A DNA stretch of 41,785 bases, from NCBI GenBank assembly GCA_005776725.1, contig SXOO01000043.1, positions 1 to 41,785 of the forward strand, in the 5' to 3' direction. Made by a program: the position numbers and the translations under genes. Below the pieces are notes generated by a model. It ran no database searches and was not told the DNA's origin. It was given only the letters and a program-made list of their open reading frames with translations. This document shows, piece by piece, positions 18,019 to 30,000 of the stretch; positions within the stretch are counted from its first letter, which is position 1; each line of letters starts with the position of its first letter. Source of the stretch: Pseudomonadota bacterium. Its GTDB lineage: Bacteria; Myxococcota_A; UBA9042; GCA-2863065.

Positions 18019-20850
18019 TCAGGTCTCTTCGAATTCGAAGGTGAAGTAGCCCTCGCCGTCCAGCGCAACTCGGAGGCGCGGCGGGAGGGCACCCTCGGTG
18101 AGCCGCGTGAGGATCTTCTGGGAGATCCGGGGCAGCAAGGCCTGGTTGATGATGTGGTCGACGTTGCGCGCGCCTGTCTCTGCCTCGGTGCACAGGCTGG
18201 CGATGCCCAAGACCACGTGGTCCTCGAGCTCCAGCGTCATCTTGTGGCTCGTCCACAGGCGCTTCTTCAGACCACCGAGCTTTAGGCGAACGATGTCCAC
18301 CATCACGTCCTTGGCGATGGGGTAGAAGGGGATCACCGTCATTCGGGCGAGCAGCGCGGGCTTGAAGTGCGCCGACAGGATGGGACGGATCGACGCGGCC
18401 AGCGCCTCCACGTCTGGCAGCTCCGAGCCTGCGCACGCGCGCATGATCGCGTCGGTGGCGAGGTTCGAGGTGAGGAAGATCACCGTGTCCTTGAAGTCGA
18501 CCACCCGCCCTTCGCCGTCGGCCAGCATCCCCTTGTCGAACACCTGGTAGAAGAGGTTGAGCACCTCGGGGTGGCTCTTCTCGACCTCGTCGAGCAAGAC
18601 CACGGAGTAGGGCCGCTGCCGCACCGCCTCCGTGAGCACGCCACCTTCGCCGTAACCCACATAGCCGGGCGGAGAGCCGATGAGCCGGGAGACCGTGTGT
18701 TTCTCCTGGAACTCGCTCATGTTGATGATCGTCATCATGCGCTCGCCGCCGAAGAGGAGGTCGGCGACGCCGAGCGCGGTCTCCGTCTTGCCGACACCCG
18801 AGGGACCAACGAACAGAAAGACACCGATCGGGGTCTCGGGGCGCTTGAGCCCGGCCTTCGCGGCGCGGATGTGCTCGGCCACGGTGACCAGGGCGTGGTC
18901 CTGCCCCTTGATCCGCGTGACCAGGTCGTCCTCCATCGACAGGAGCGCCTTGGCCTCGTCTCGGACCATCTTCCCCAGCGGAATGCCTGTCCAATCCGAG
19001 ACGACCTTGCCCACCACCTCGGGCGTGACCTCGACGTTGACGAGCGGATCCTTGCCCTGCACCGCCTTCAGCTCGCCCAACGCCTGGCTGAGCGTCGCAC
19101 GCGTCGCTTCGAGCTCGAGGTCTCTGCCGGAATCTGGCTTGCGGTTGAGCTCGCCAAGCTGCGTGAGGTAGTCGTGGCGACGCTTGTCGTAGTCCTCCGG
19201 AGACAGCTCGTCCCGGAAGCTCTCGAGCGAGTCCAGCTTCTTGCGGAGCGCCAGGACCCGAGGGTCGGGCGGCTCGTCCTGAGGCTGTTCGGTTGGAGGA
19301 GCGTCCTTCTCCTCCTCGCGCTTCTTTTTCAACGCGAAGAGCGCGGCCCGTGCCTCCAGGACTTTCGCGGCCGCGGCATGCTCCTTCTTCCAGACCGCAT
19401 CCAGCTCTTGGCGCTTGAGCTCTGTCGCCTGGATCTCCAGCTCGAGCTCGCGGATTCGGTCGTCGAGGGGCATCGCGCAGCTCTCTGCGTCGCGACGCAG
19501 CGCCACGAGCTCGCGCTCGAGCGTCTGAATCAGGCGCTCCTCGTCCTCGAGCTCTGGGGGGCGCGCCGTCAGCGCGACACGGACACGCGCCGCGGAGGTG
19601 TCGATGAGGTCGACGCCCTTGTCGGGGTGCTGCCGCCCGGTGATGTACCGCGAGCCGAGCTCGGCCGCCGCGACCAGCGCGTCGTCACGGATGATGACGT
19701 TGTGCGCCTCCTCGTAGCGATCGCGCAGCCCCCGCAGCATGGCGACGGCCCCCTTGATGTCCGGCTCGTCCAGCTTGACGACCTGAAAGCGGCGGGTGAG
19801 CGCGGCGTCCTTCTCGAAGTACTTCTTGTACTCGGACCAGGTGGTCGCGGCCACGGTCCGAAGCTCGCCACGGGCCAGCGCGGGTTTGAGCATATTGGCG
19901 GCGTCCGAGCCGCCCTGGCTCGCGCCCGCGCCGATGAGCGTATGCGCCTCGTCGATGAAGAGGATGATCGGTCGGGGCGAGTGCTTCACCTCGTCGATCA
20001 CGTCCTTGAGCCGGCTCTCGAACTCACCCTTGACGCCCGCTCCGGCCTGAAGGAGGCCCAGGTCCAGGCCGACCAGCTCCACGTCGAGCAGCATGTCGGG
20101 GACGTCCCCGGCGACGATGCGCACGGCGAGCCCCTCGACCAGGGCCGTCTTGCCCACGCCCGCGTCGCCCACGATGATCGGATTGTTCTTCCTGCGCCGA
20201 GCCAGGATGTCCACGAGCTGCCGGATCTCGCGGTCTCGGCCGAAGACCGGGTCGATGCGGCCCTGGCGCGCCTGCTCTGTGAAGTTTGTCGCGTAGCGCG
20301 ACAGGGCGCCGCCGTCCACGATCGTCGGCTGATCCACGATGGACCCGTCGGGGTTGGCGCCCCGGCGCGACTTCACCTCGATGGAGCCCGCCACCAGGTC
20401 CTCGAAGTCGCGCATGACCGGCTCGACCTTGATCCCGTGCAGCAGGTCGAAGTGGACGCCTTCGCCGTACCGCTTGGGGTCTTCGAGGATCGCTACGAAC
20501 AAGGCGCCGGAGCGGATCTCCTTGAGCCCGAGGTGGATGGTGCCGACGACCCACGCTCGTTCGAGCAGCTTCAGGAGGCTCCGGTGAAAGACAGGCGACT
20601 CGTCGGCGTTGTTGCGCAGCCGCTCCAGCGCAAGTTGGACCCCGCGCTTCAGCCGGCTCGGATCGATCTCGAGGTGTCGCAGCAGAAACCCGAGGTCGCT
20701 CGTGGGCTCGTCCAGCAACGTGAGGAGGAGGTGCTCGACCGTGATCTCCACATGTTTGCGCTGGGCACACACCGCAGCCGCCTGCTCGAGCCTCTGACGG
20801 CACAGGGGGTTCAGGAGGTTGACGATGCCCTGGAGGTACTCGGTTGCCAT
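18019..20850 (-). CDS. clpV: ClpV/TssH-type AAA+ ATPase (type VI secretion sheath disassembly family), orphan
   Basis: This encodes 943 residues. It is a two-ring Clp/Hsp100 protein: N-terminal domain 1-160 of the ClpV kind (LNPLCRQRLEQAAAVC, VEITVEHLLLTLLD), first ATPase with Walker A GDAGVGKT (228-235) and Walker B ILFIDEAH, a coiled-coil middle domain (about 410-570) with a charged Lys/Glu/Pro insert, and second ATPase with GPSGVGKTE and VVLLDEVEKSHP. SPPGYVGYGEGGVLTEAVRQ and LFYQVFDKGMLADGEGR are typical of ClpV rather than ClpB. In T6SS it extracts contracted TssB/C sheaths. No other tss gene is in the window, so its partner system is elsewhere or it has been reused. It is divergent from the giant surface gene across 209 bp. 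Confidence 0.9.
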   Translation of the reverse strand: MATEYLQGIVNLLNPLCRQRLEQAAAVCAQRKHVEITVEHLLLTLLDEPTSDLGFLLRHLEIDPSRLKRGVQLALERLRNNADESPVFHRSLLKLLERAWVVGTIHLGLKEIRSGALFVAILEDPKRYGEGVHFDLLHGIKVEPVMRDFEDLVAGSIEVKSRRGANPDGSIVDQPTIVDGGALSRYATNFTEQARQGRIDPVFGRDREIRQLVDILARRRKNNPIIVGDAGVGKTALVEGLAVRIVAGDVPDMLLDVELVGLDLGLLQAGAGVKGEFESRLKDVIDEVKHSPRPIILFIDEAHTLIGAGASQGGSDAANMLKPALARGELRTVAATTWSEYKKYFEKDAALTRRFQVVKLDEPDIKGAVAMLRGLRDRYEEAHNVIIRDDALVAAAELGSRYITGRQHPDKGVDLIDTSAARVRVALTARPPELEDEERLIQTLERELVALRRDAESCAMPLDDRIRELELEIQATELKRQELDAVWKKEHAAAAKVLEARAALFALKKKREEEKDAPPTEQPQDEPPDPRVLALRKKLDSLESFRDELSPEDYDKRRHDYLTQLGELNRKPDSGRDLELEATRATLSQALGELKAVQGKDPLVNVEVTPEVVGKVVSDWTGIPLGKMVRDEAKALLSMEDDLVTRIKGQDHALVTVAEHIRAAKAGLKRPETPIGVFLFVGPSGVGKTETALGVADLLFGGERMMTIINMSEFQEKHTVSRLIGSPPGYVGYGEGGVLTEAVRQRPYSVVLLDEVEKSHPEVLNLFYQVFDKGMLADGEGRVVDFKDTVIFLTSNLATDAIMRACAGSELPDVEALAASIRPILSAHFKPALLARMTVIPFYPIAKDVMVDIVRLKLGGLKKRLWTSHKMTLELEDHVVLGIASLCTEAETGARNVDHIINQALLPRISQKILTRLTEGALPPRLRVALDGEGYFTFEFEET

Positions 20851-20959
20851 GTGCGACTCCCTGTTGCAGGGGCGCGGTTCTACCCCAGACCCCGATTCCG
20901 GTCACGTACACCGGCGAACCCAGCATCCCCGCGAGACGGGTGTCTGTCTCGACCCGGTG

Positions 20960-20974
20960 CCGCCCCCGGGGCGG
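20960..20974. promoter_or_regulatory. GC-rich palindrome in clpV / giant-gene divergent region
   Basis: CCGCCCC and GGGGCGG form a perfect 7-bp inverted repeat around one base, 14 bases before the candidate -35 of the giant gene and about 110 bp before the clpV start. It could be an operator or simply GC-rich chance. Confidence 0.25.
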
Positions 20975-20988
20975 TCTCCGGGACGGAT

Positions 20989-21018
20989 TTGGGAATTCGG
21001 TTCCGGCTTGTGTAGAAT
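20989..21018 (+). promoter_or_regulatory. Candidate sigma-70-like promoter of giant surface gene
   Basis: TTGGGA (20989-20994) and TAGAAT (21013-21018) are separated by 18 bases and would start transcription around 21025, about 35 bases before the ATG at 21060. Match to consensus is moderate (4/6 and 5/6). Confidence 0.4.
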
Positions 21019-21059
21019 CCGCCGCTGGCCCTCTTGACCTAGATGAGAACGGACCCTTC

Positions 21060-24000
21060 ATGCCCCTCCGCTCGACCACGCTTCCGGCCGCGGCCCTCGC
21101 GGCCGTTCTGGCCTCGCTCGCTGCGGGCAACGCGCGAGCTGCAACCATCGCCGTGGACATCACCGCGGACGAGTACGACACGTCTGGAAGCGGCACGGGG
21201 TGCGCCCTACGCGAGGCGATCCAGGCCGCCAACGACGACGCGGCGTTCGGCGGCTGCACCGCGGGCGCCGGGGCCGACACGATCACTCTCACTGGAGGCA
21301 GCACGTACACGCTGGTTCGCAACACGGGCGGCGCCGACGACACCAACGAACAAGGCGATCTCGATATCACGAGCGCCATCTCCTTCAGCGTCACCGGCGT
21401 CGGCTCCGCCACGGTCAGCATGGACGCCGTCGGGCCCTCGCGCGTGCTCCACGTCATCTCCGGGTCCCTCACCGCATCCGCCGTCGTGATCACCGGCGGC
21501 GCCGATGGTGACGGCGCCGGAGTCCTCGTCGCCAGCGGGGCGTCGCTCAGCCTCACCGAATGCACGCTTTCTGCCAATGCGGCGCTGAGCACGCCGCCAC
21601 CGAACTGCACTGTGATCACCCGCGGTGGCGCCATCCACAACGCCGGCACGCTGACGGTGAGCCGCTGCACCTTCACCGACAACAAGGGAGAGCTGGGCGC
21701 TGCCGTCTACTCTAGCGGGGCCGCCACCCTCTCGAACGTCACGATTGCCGGCAACGATGCCACACGGGGATGCGGGAGCTCCATAGGGCGCGGCGCTGTC
21801 TACGCTGCGAGCCAAGGCACCATCCTCCTCGAGAACGCCACGGTCTCGGGCAACACGGCGGCGAACGGTGGCTCCACCCTAGGGCACGCCGAGAACAACG
21901 GTGAAGTCTTCTACCGCAACAGCATCATCGTCGGCTCCTGCAGCGACACGGGCAACGGGAAGTTCACCTCGCACGGCTTCAACGTAGTGAACGGCTCCAC
22001 GTGCACATCGTCAGGCACTGGAGACACCACCGCCACCGTCGGGCTCCAGGCGCTTGCGACCAATGGCGGTGCGCTCACCCAGACCATGGCGCCTAGCCTC
22101 GGGAGCCCGTCGATCAACGGCGGCGCATGTACCACCTCGACGGGCGCGGCCGTAGGCGCCGACCAGACCGGCTTCGCGCGGACCACCCTCTGCGACGTGG
22201 GCGCCTTCGAAGCGCGCTGCGCCACCACCGCTGGGTGCGCCGATAGCAACGTGTGCACCGCGGACACGTGCGCACCCGCTACCGGCTGCGTGTACACCAA
22301 CAACACCATCGCCTGCGACGACGCGAACACGTGCACCGTCAGCGACACGTGCTCCGGCGGCACGTGCGCGGGCTCCGCTCGCTGCAACGGCCTGGGTACC
22401 TGCACCTCCGGGGTCTGCGCCTGCGACGCCGGGAAGTTCGGCTCCCGCTGCGAACACACCGTCAGCGTCAACGCAGCCGCCACGATCGCCGCCGGGACCA
22501 CGTGGTCCGTCCCCACTCAGGTCACGGCCGCCTTCGCCACCACCTCTGCCACGGCCACGTTCACGACTCCGGCCGGCACCACCTTCGCGTCCGGGACCGG
22601 GTGCACCGCGGGCGCCGGCACGGTCACGTGCACCGTGGGCACCCTCGCGCAAGGCGCCTCCGCCACCGTCACGCCGGTGTTCCTGGTGGACGCCGCCAAG
22701 GCCGCGGGCTCTGTCCTCAGCACCACGATCAGCACGGCGTCCTTCAGCGAAGCCACGGGCGGAGTCACCACCGCAGCCACCGCGACCGTAGAGCACCACG
22801 CCGACCTGGTCGCCACCAGCTCGTCCGCGCCGTCCTCGGTGATCGCGGGCAACACCCTGCAGTTCACCGTGGTGGTCTCCAACAACGGGCCGTCCAACTC
22901 GGTCAACACCCGCGTGGACGTGCCTGTCCCCAGCGGCACCACCTTCTCGTCGTCCTCAGCCACTTGCACGGGCACCACCACGCGCACCTGTTCGCTCGGC
23001 ACGCTCGCCGTCGGCGGGACCGGCTCCTTCACGATCAGCTTCCAGGTGCCGGCCAGCCTCGCCGCGGGCAACTTCTCGAGCCAGCTCTCGGCGCTGTCCG
23101 ACGCGACAGAGACGGTTGCGGGCGACAACACCAAGCTGCTGACGGGCAGCATCACGCGCCAGAGCGACCTCAGCCTGGCCTCGTCGTCCGCGCCCGCCAC
23201 GGTGACCGCGGGAGCGGACCTCACGCTCACTCTCGTGGTGAGCAACGGTGGCCCGTCGGACGCGGCGAGCGTGCAAGTCAGCGTCCCCATCCCCGCGGGG
23301 ACCACGTTCAAGTCCGCCGGCTCGTCCGCCGGCTGCACAGGGTCCGGCTCCCCGATCGTGTGCTCTGCGGGCTCCGTTACAGCGGGTTCGTCGACCAACT
23401 TCCTGGTGTTGTTCACTGTCCCATCGACGGCCTCGGCCAACTCGTCCGTGGAGAGCACGCCCTCGGTCAGCAGCGCCTCGAGCGATGCGGTGGCCAGCAA
23501 CAACTCGGTCGCCCTGTCCTCGACCGTCAGCCGCTCCAGCGATCTGAACGTCACCGCCTCGACCGGACCCTCCTCCGCAGTGGCCGGCACGGCCTTCACG
23601 GTGAGCGCTGTCGTCACCAACGCGGGGCCGTCTGCAGCGTCGAGCGTCGTAGTGGAGGTCACGAAGCCTTCCGGGACCACCTTCGTCGCGGCCTCCAGCG
23701 ACCCCAGCTGCTCAGACCTGTCGAACAAGGTGCAGTGCACGGTCGCGTCTCTGGCCGTCGGGGCCACCAGCACGTTGGCGGTGGCGCTTCGGCCGGCGGC
23801 TTCAGCCACGGCCGGCACCGTCCTCTCGGTGACCGTGAGCGCGTCGTCTGCGTCCTCGGATCCCACCGCTTCGAACGACCAGAAGACGCTCGCCACATTC
23901 GAGGTGTCTCGAAGCAGCGACCTCGCCATCACGTCCTCCACGGCGCCCGCTACTCTGACCGCGGGCGATAACCTCACCTGGACCCTCGTAGCGCAGAATG

Positions 24001-27000
24001 TCGGCCCGTCCGACGCCGCGGCGGTGGTGGTCACGGCCACCATCCCCTCCGGCGCCACCTACGTGGACTCCTCGTCCGACACCGCGTGTGATCTCGTCTC
24101 GGGCAAGGTGTCTTGTTCGCTCGGCACCCTCACCGCGAGCGGCTCGAAGTCCGCCACAGTCGTCCTCACCACCTCGGCGACGCTGACGTCGGGCAGCACC
24201 CTGGCTTCCACCCTCGGGATCACCGGCGCATCCGCCGACCCAACCGCGGCGAATGACGCGCACTCGCTCAGCACCACGGTTCAGCGCTACAACCTGGGCT
24301 TCACCGGGCTGGTCGGCGCTCCGAACCCCGTCTCCCCGGACCAGGTGGTCGCCTTCACGGCCGCCTTCGGCAACACCGGGACCGCCCCCGCGACCAACAC
24401 GACGCTCCAAGCCACGGTCCCGGTAAACACCACCTTCAGCGTCTCCGGAAGTCTCCCCACGGTCTGGTCCTGCGCGGACGGCGCGGCGGCAGGCAGCACC
24501 TGCAACTTGTCGGTGGCCTCGGTGGCAGCGGGTGCGTCTTCCACGGCCCGCTTCGCGGTTCGGGTGAACGCCACGGTCGCCGCGGGCGTGAACACGATCG
24601 CCGCCACGGCCACGATCCAGTCCGCCGCGGGGACTGACGCTGACACGAACGACAACACGGTGAACGGGAGCGTGACGCTGGCCACCACGGTGGTGGTCGC
24701 GGCCTCCCTCAACGATGCGATGTTGACGGACGCCGACAGCGACGGCGCCGCGGATCCAGGCGACGTCGTCCGCTACACCACCACGATCACGAACACGGGC
24801 AGCCAGGCCGCTTCTTCGGTGGCGCTCACCGCGTCGGCGCCATCCGGCACCACGCTGGTGGCCAACTCGGTACGTGTGAACGGCGGCGGGAGCGGCTCGA
24901 GCCTGTCTGGCGTCGTCGTGGGCACCCTCAACGCAGGGGCCAGCGCCACTGTGGCCTGGGACCTCACAATCGTCTCCCCCGCGGCCGCCGGCCTCGCGTC
25001 GGTGTCGTCACAGGCCACCGTGAGCGGCGGCAACTTCAGCGCCGCCACCTCCGACGACCCGGCCACGGCAGCGGCTGGCGACGCGACAGTGACCGTCATC
25101 GACGCGGCGCCCAACCTCGTCCTGGCCAAGTCCACCACGGCGAGCAACGTCGCCCCGGGTGGCAGCGTGGCGTACTCACTCACCCTGTCCAACGCGGGCT
25201 CGCAGCACGCCACCGGGGTGGCCATCACCGAGACGGTGCCGGTGGGCGCCACCTTTGACAGCGGTGCCTCCACCTCGGGCTGGACCTGCACGGATGGCGC
25301 GCCGGCTGGGACCTCGTGCACCTTCACGATCGGCAACGTCACGGCCGGGGTGGCAGCCCTGACACGGACCTTCGCGGTCAAGGTCACCCCCACGCTCACC
25401 TCGGCGGTCACGTCCATTGCGAACACGGCCACGGCGGCAGATGACGGGACCAACGGCGCTGACCTCGTGCCCGGGAACAACACGGCCACCGCGTCCGCGT
25501 CGGTCGCGGCGGCTCGGGATGTGTACGTCAGCGTCGCTTCCGCGGCCACCGAGGCCGCGCCGGGCGCCACCTTGTCGTACACGATCTTCTACGGAAACCC
25601 GGGCACGGCGGTCGCCGCGGGCCAGACTGTCACCGCGACCGTGCCCGCCAAGACCACCTTCGTGGTGGACCAGAGCTCCGGGCTCTGGAGCTGCCCGGGC
25701 CTCGGCCTCGGCGGCACAACCTGCTCTTTCAGCAACACGAACGTCGCGGCGGGCACTGCCAAGACCGCTGCCTTCGTCGTGAGGGTCGACGACACGCTCA
25801 CGGCGGCCACCGCGGCGATCGTACTCAGCGTGAACACCACCATTACCTCGGGGAGCACCTCGCAGCTCGACACCACGAATGACTCGGCCGCCTGCCCGGC
25901 CCAGCCAACGCCGTGCGACCTGCCGCTGTCGGTTCCGGTGCGTACCGCGCCCGACCTTCAGGTGAGCATGACCGCCGACGCCGCCAGCGTCGTGGCCGGC
26001 CAGACGCTGAAGTACACGGTCACTCACAAGAACATGGGCACTCGCGACTCCGTCGCTGCCCTGTTGACCACCACCGTTCCCGCAAATACCAGCTATCTCG
26101 CGGGCGCCGATAGCCCGGCATGGACCTGCGCGAACGGCGGGGTCGCGGGCTCCGCGTGCACCTTGTCGCTCGGTACGCTCGCCACTTCCTCCACGGCGAC
26201 GAAGACGTTCACGGTGAAGGTGGCCTCGGCGTTGCCCGAGACCTTCACGGGCATCTCCGATACGGTCGTCATCTCCGACGACCCCATCAACCCGGCCGAG
26301 CTCGACGCCACGAACAACTCCGCCACCGTCGCCTCGCCAGCGAAGGCCGCGCCGGATCTGTCGATCAGCGTCGTCGCCAGTGGCGCTGCCGTAACTGTCG
26401 GCACGCTCCAGGTCTACACACTCACACTCCAGAACCAGGGCGCGGCAACGGCGCATCAGGTCACGGTGTCCGCGGTGGTGCCGAATAACTCCACCTTCAA
26501 CGACGGCGCCTCGCTCCCAACCGACTGGTCATGTGCCGACGGCGCAGCCGCGGGGACCACCTGCACCTTCAGCGTGAGCGCTCTCGCCGTCGGGGCGTCC
26601 CAGACCATCGACTTTGCCGTCACCGTAGACTCGTCGCTGCCGCGAACCGTCTCCAACGTCCTGTTCTCCGCCTCGATCGCCGCCGACTCGGCGCACGCGA
26701 ACTACGTCCCCGAGATCGTCACCAGCAACAACGCGGTCGCCGTGTCCACGCCCATCGAGAAGCTCCCGGACCTGCGCGTCTCGGTCACGGCGAGCATCTC
26801 GGGCGGCGGGACCGTTACCCCAGGTGCCGTGATCACCTACACGTTGAGCTACTCCAACCAGGGGACGCAGACGGCGTTCGCGCCCGTGATCACGGAGACG
26901 ATCCCCGCGTTCACCACGTTCACGGCCTCGGGATCCAGCGCGTTCAGCTGCCCGTCAGGGACCACCGGGGGCAAGAACTGCACGCTCACGGTGGCGAACC

Positions 27001-30000
27001 TGTCGCCGTTCGGCAGTGGGACCGCCACGTTCAAGGTCACCGTGGACGCCGCGCTGCCCGCCGAAGTCACCGAGGTCACGAACGTCGTGAGCTTCAACTC
27101 CTCCAGCAACGACCTGAACTTCGCTGACAACTCTGCCACACACGTCTCGACCATCGGATCCGCCCCCGATCCCACGGTGATCAGCCTCACCCACAATGCC
27201 CCGTCGGGCGGGGTCAAGCCCACGAATGTCGTCGCGTTCACGGTCACTTACGACAACGTGGGAAGCGCGGTCGCCGCCAGCACCAACCTGGTGCTCACGG
27301 TGCCAGCTGAGACCACCTTCACGAGCGCGGGCTCCACTTCGGGCTGGTCGTGTTCACCCTCCACCGGCGCTGCGGGGGCTGTGTGCCGCTTGGCGCGCCC
27401 GAACCTCGCCTCCAACGCTCAGCCCGACCCCACCGCGACGTTCGTGCTCACGGTCGACAGCGAAGTCGAATCCACCGTCATCACCATCCCGGTGACTGCG
27501 TCCATTGAGCTGGTCGGTGGGACCGAGCTCTCCTCCTCGAACAACTCGCAGTCGGTTTCGGTCGCCGTGGCGCCGCTCCCCGATCTCGTGATCCAGAGCG
27601 TCGACGACGGGAACATCACCGTGGGCCTCAACGACACGTTGGCCTACACGATCACATACGAGAACACTGGCCGCGCCACGGCCAGCGGCGTGGTGCTGCG
27701 AGAGGTCGTCCCCGTCGGCACGACGTATGTTCAGGCCCTGAACTCCGAGATCTGGACCTGCACGCCGAGCACCGCGGCCGGGGCCAATTGTACGCTCACG
27801 ATCGGGACGCTCGCCATCAACAACCCAGCGTCGAAGACGTTCACAGTGCGCGTCAACGACAAGCTCACGAAGAACGAGACGAGCATCTCGAACACGGTCA
27901 CGGCGACCGTGGGTGGGACGGGCATCACCGAGATCTCCACGTCGAACAACTCGCGGACCGAGCTCACGCCGGTCGAGGCCGGTCCAGATCTGCTGGTCAC
28001 CAAGGTCGCGGACTCCACCGTGGTCACGACGAACCAGGTCGTGAAGTACACGCTGACGGTGGAGAACCGGGGCACTGCGGACGCCACGAACGTGGTTGTC
28101 ACCGAGCGCGTGCCCGCCAACACCACGTACGTCGGCGGCGATGCCAACACCTCGATGAGCGGCAACCCCGTGGCCTGGGATTGCGGCGGCGGTACGCTCG
28201 GCGGGACGCCGTGTACGCTCGCGCTCGGCGCCATCGCGAAGACGGCAGGGCCGAAGACTCTCACCTACACGGTCATGGTGAACTCGAGCCTGACGCAGGT
28301 GGCCAAGATCTTCAACACCGTGTCCGTCGCTGACGACAACACCCACGGTGACGAGCTCGATGCCACGAACGACTCGTTCACCCACGACGTACTCGTCGGC
28401 GGCGCGCCCGATCTCTCAGTCACGGCCACTCCCTCCGTTGCCTCCGTCACGGCGGGGCAGAAGCTCATCGTCACGCTGCAGTACAAGAACGCCGGCTCGG
28501 AGCCGGCCAACGCGTCGACGCTGACGGTCACGCTCCCGCCTACGATGGCTCGCGATCCCGCGGCCGGCTCGCCGGGGTGGAGCTGTGTGCCAGCCGCGCC
28601 GAATACGAAGTGCACATTGTCCCTCGGGAGCCTCGCCGCCGGCTTGGGCTTCACCACCAAGACCATCGGCATCCAGGTAGCCTCGAGCCTCGCGCACGAC
28701 GTGGTCACCATGGAGATCCCGGCGGAGATCGCCATCGGTGAGGTCGGTGTCATCGACCTCAACCCGCCCGACAACACCACCACGGCCTCCGTCACGGTTC
28801 AGCCCGGACCCCGGCTCGTCCTCTCGAAGACCACCCCTACCGTGCAGGCGAAGGTCAACGAGAACATCCTCTATACCCTGGCGTGGAAGAACGTGGGCAC
28901 GGCGCCCGCAGAGGGTGTAGTGCTCACCGAGACCGTCCCGGCGACCACGGTCTTCTCCGCGGCCGCCAGCGACCCGGCTTGGCAGTGCGCCGGCGTGACG
29001 CCCGGCTCGGTCTGTACCTACGACGTGCCGGATCTCCCGGCGGCTCCGCTAGGCGACTTCGCAGGGTCTGCGGTCTTTGCGGTCACGGTCGACTCCGTGA
29101 TCCCGCCCACGGTCACCGAGATCACCAACGTCGGGAGCCTCGACGACGACGGCACGAACGGGACCGACCTCGCGTTGGGCGCCGATGCGACCATGACCGT
29201 GAAGACCCTGGCTCGCGGGCCCGACCTCGTGCTCACCGCCACCCCCGACAAGACGAGCCCGGGCGTGGGTGCGACCGTGGCGTGGACCCTCCGCGTGGAG
29301 AACAAGGGCACGGCGAACGCCCCGGACATCACCTTCACCACCAAGGTCCCGCGTGCGATGACCTTCGCTGCGCCGTCCAGCTCGGCGGGGTGGTCTTGCG
29401 CGCCATCGAGCGCGGCGCTGAGCAGCTGCAGCCTCACGCTCACAGGCCAGACCCTGGGTCAGCCCGGCAACGGCGTCCTGCCAACGTTCACCACGGTCAC
29501 CTTCGCGGCGGTGGTGGACGCCAAGCTCCCCGCGGGAGTCTTGGACGCAACCCTGGCTCCCACCGCGACCTCCGGTGGGACGGTCGCGGACCTCGCCGTG
29601 GAGAACAACAGCACCACCTCCAAGATCAACCTCACGGCCGGGCCTGACCTCGTCGCCACCATCACCGCCGACGTCAGCACGGCGATGGCGGGCGAGAAGA
29701 TCGTCTTCACTCCGAAGGTGGAGAATCGCGGCACTCGCGGCGCCACCGCGGTCCTCATGACGGTAAAGATCCCCACGGGGACGCGGTTCAGCGCGGCGGA
29801 TAGCGACGCTACGTGGAGCTGCCCAGCGCTTACGGCGGGTACCAGCTGCACCTACGCGGTCGGCAACCTCGAGGTCGACGCGACGAATTCAGGGGCGCTC
29901 GGCGTGGTCGTCGACTCGCCCTTGGCGGCCGGGCTGGAGTCCACCGCCGCGCAGGTGACCGCCACCGACGACGCCGCGAACGGCGCGGATCTCATCCCCG

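Noticed and set aside
18019..20850. General stress disaggregase ClpB instead of ClpV
   Set aside because: The N-terminal domain and the second ATPase region carry ClpV-type wording (LNPLCRQRLEQAAAVC and GYGEGGVLTEAVRQ), and the middle domain differs from ClpB; ClpV is the better fit.
18367..21015. 882-codon plus-strand open frame opposite clpV
   Set aside because: It is exactly antisense to a gene with unambiguous ClpV motifs. The translation is rich in Arg, Leu, Asp and Val without domain structure, as expected from high-GC third-position bias.
20844..21059. Upstream extension of the giant gene
   Set aside because: It would overlap clpV antisense and put 72 Arg/Pro-rich residues before a clean signal peptide. 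The ATG at 21060 is preferred.
20024..21685. 553-codon minus-strand open frame across the clpV start and the giant gene's start
   Set aside because: It overlaps two real genes and has no recognisable domain. It is an antisense shadow.
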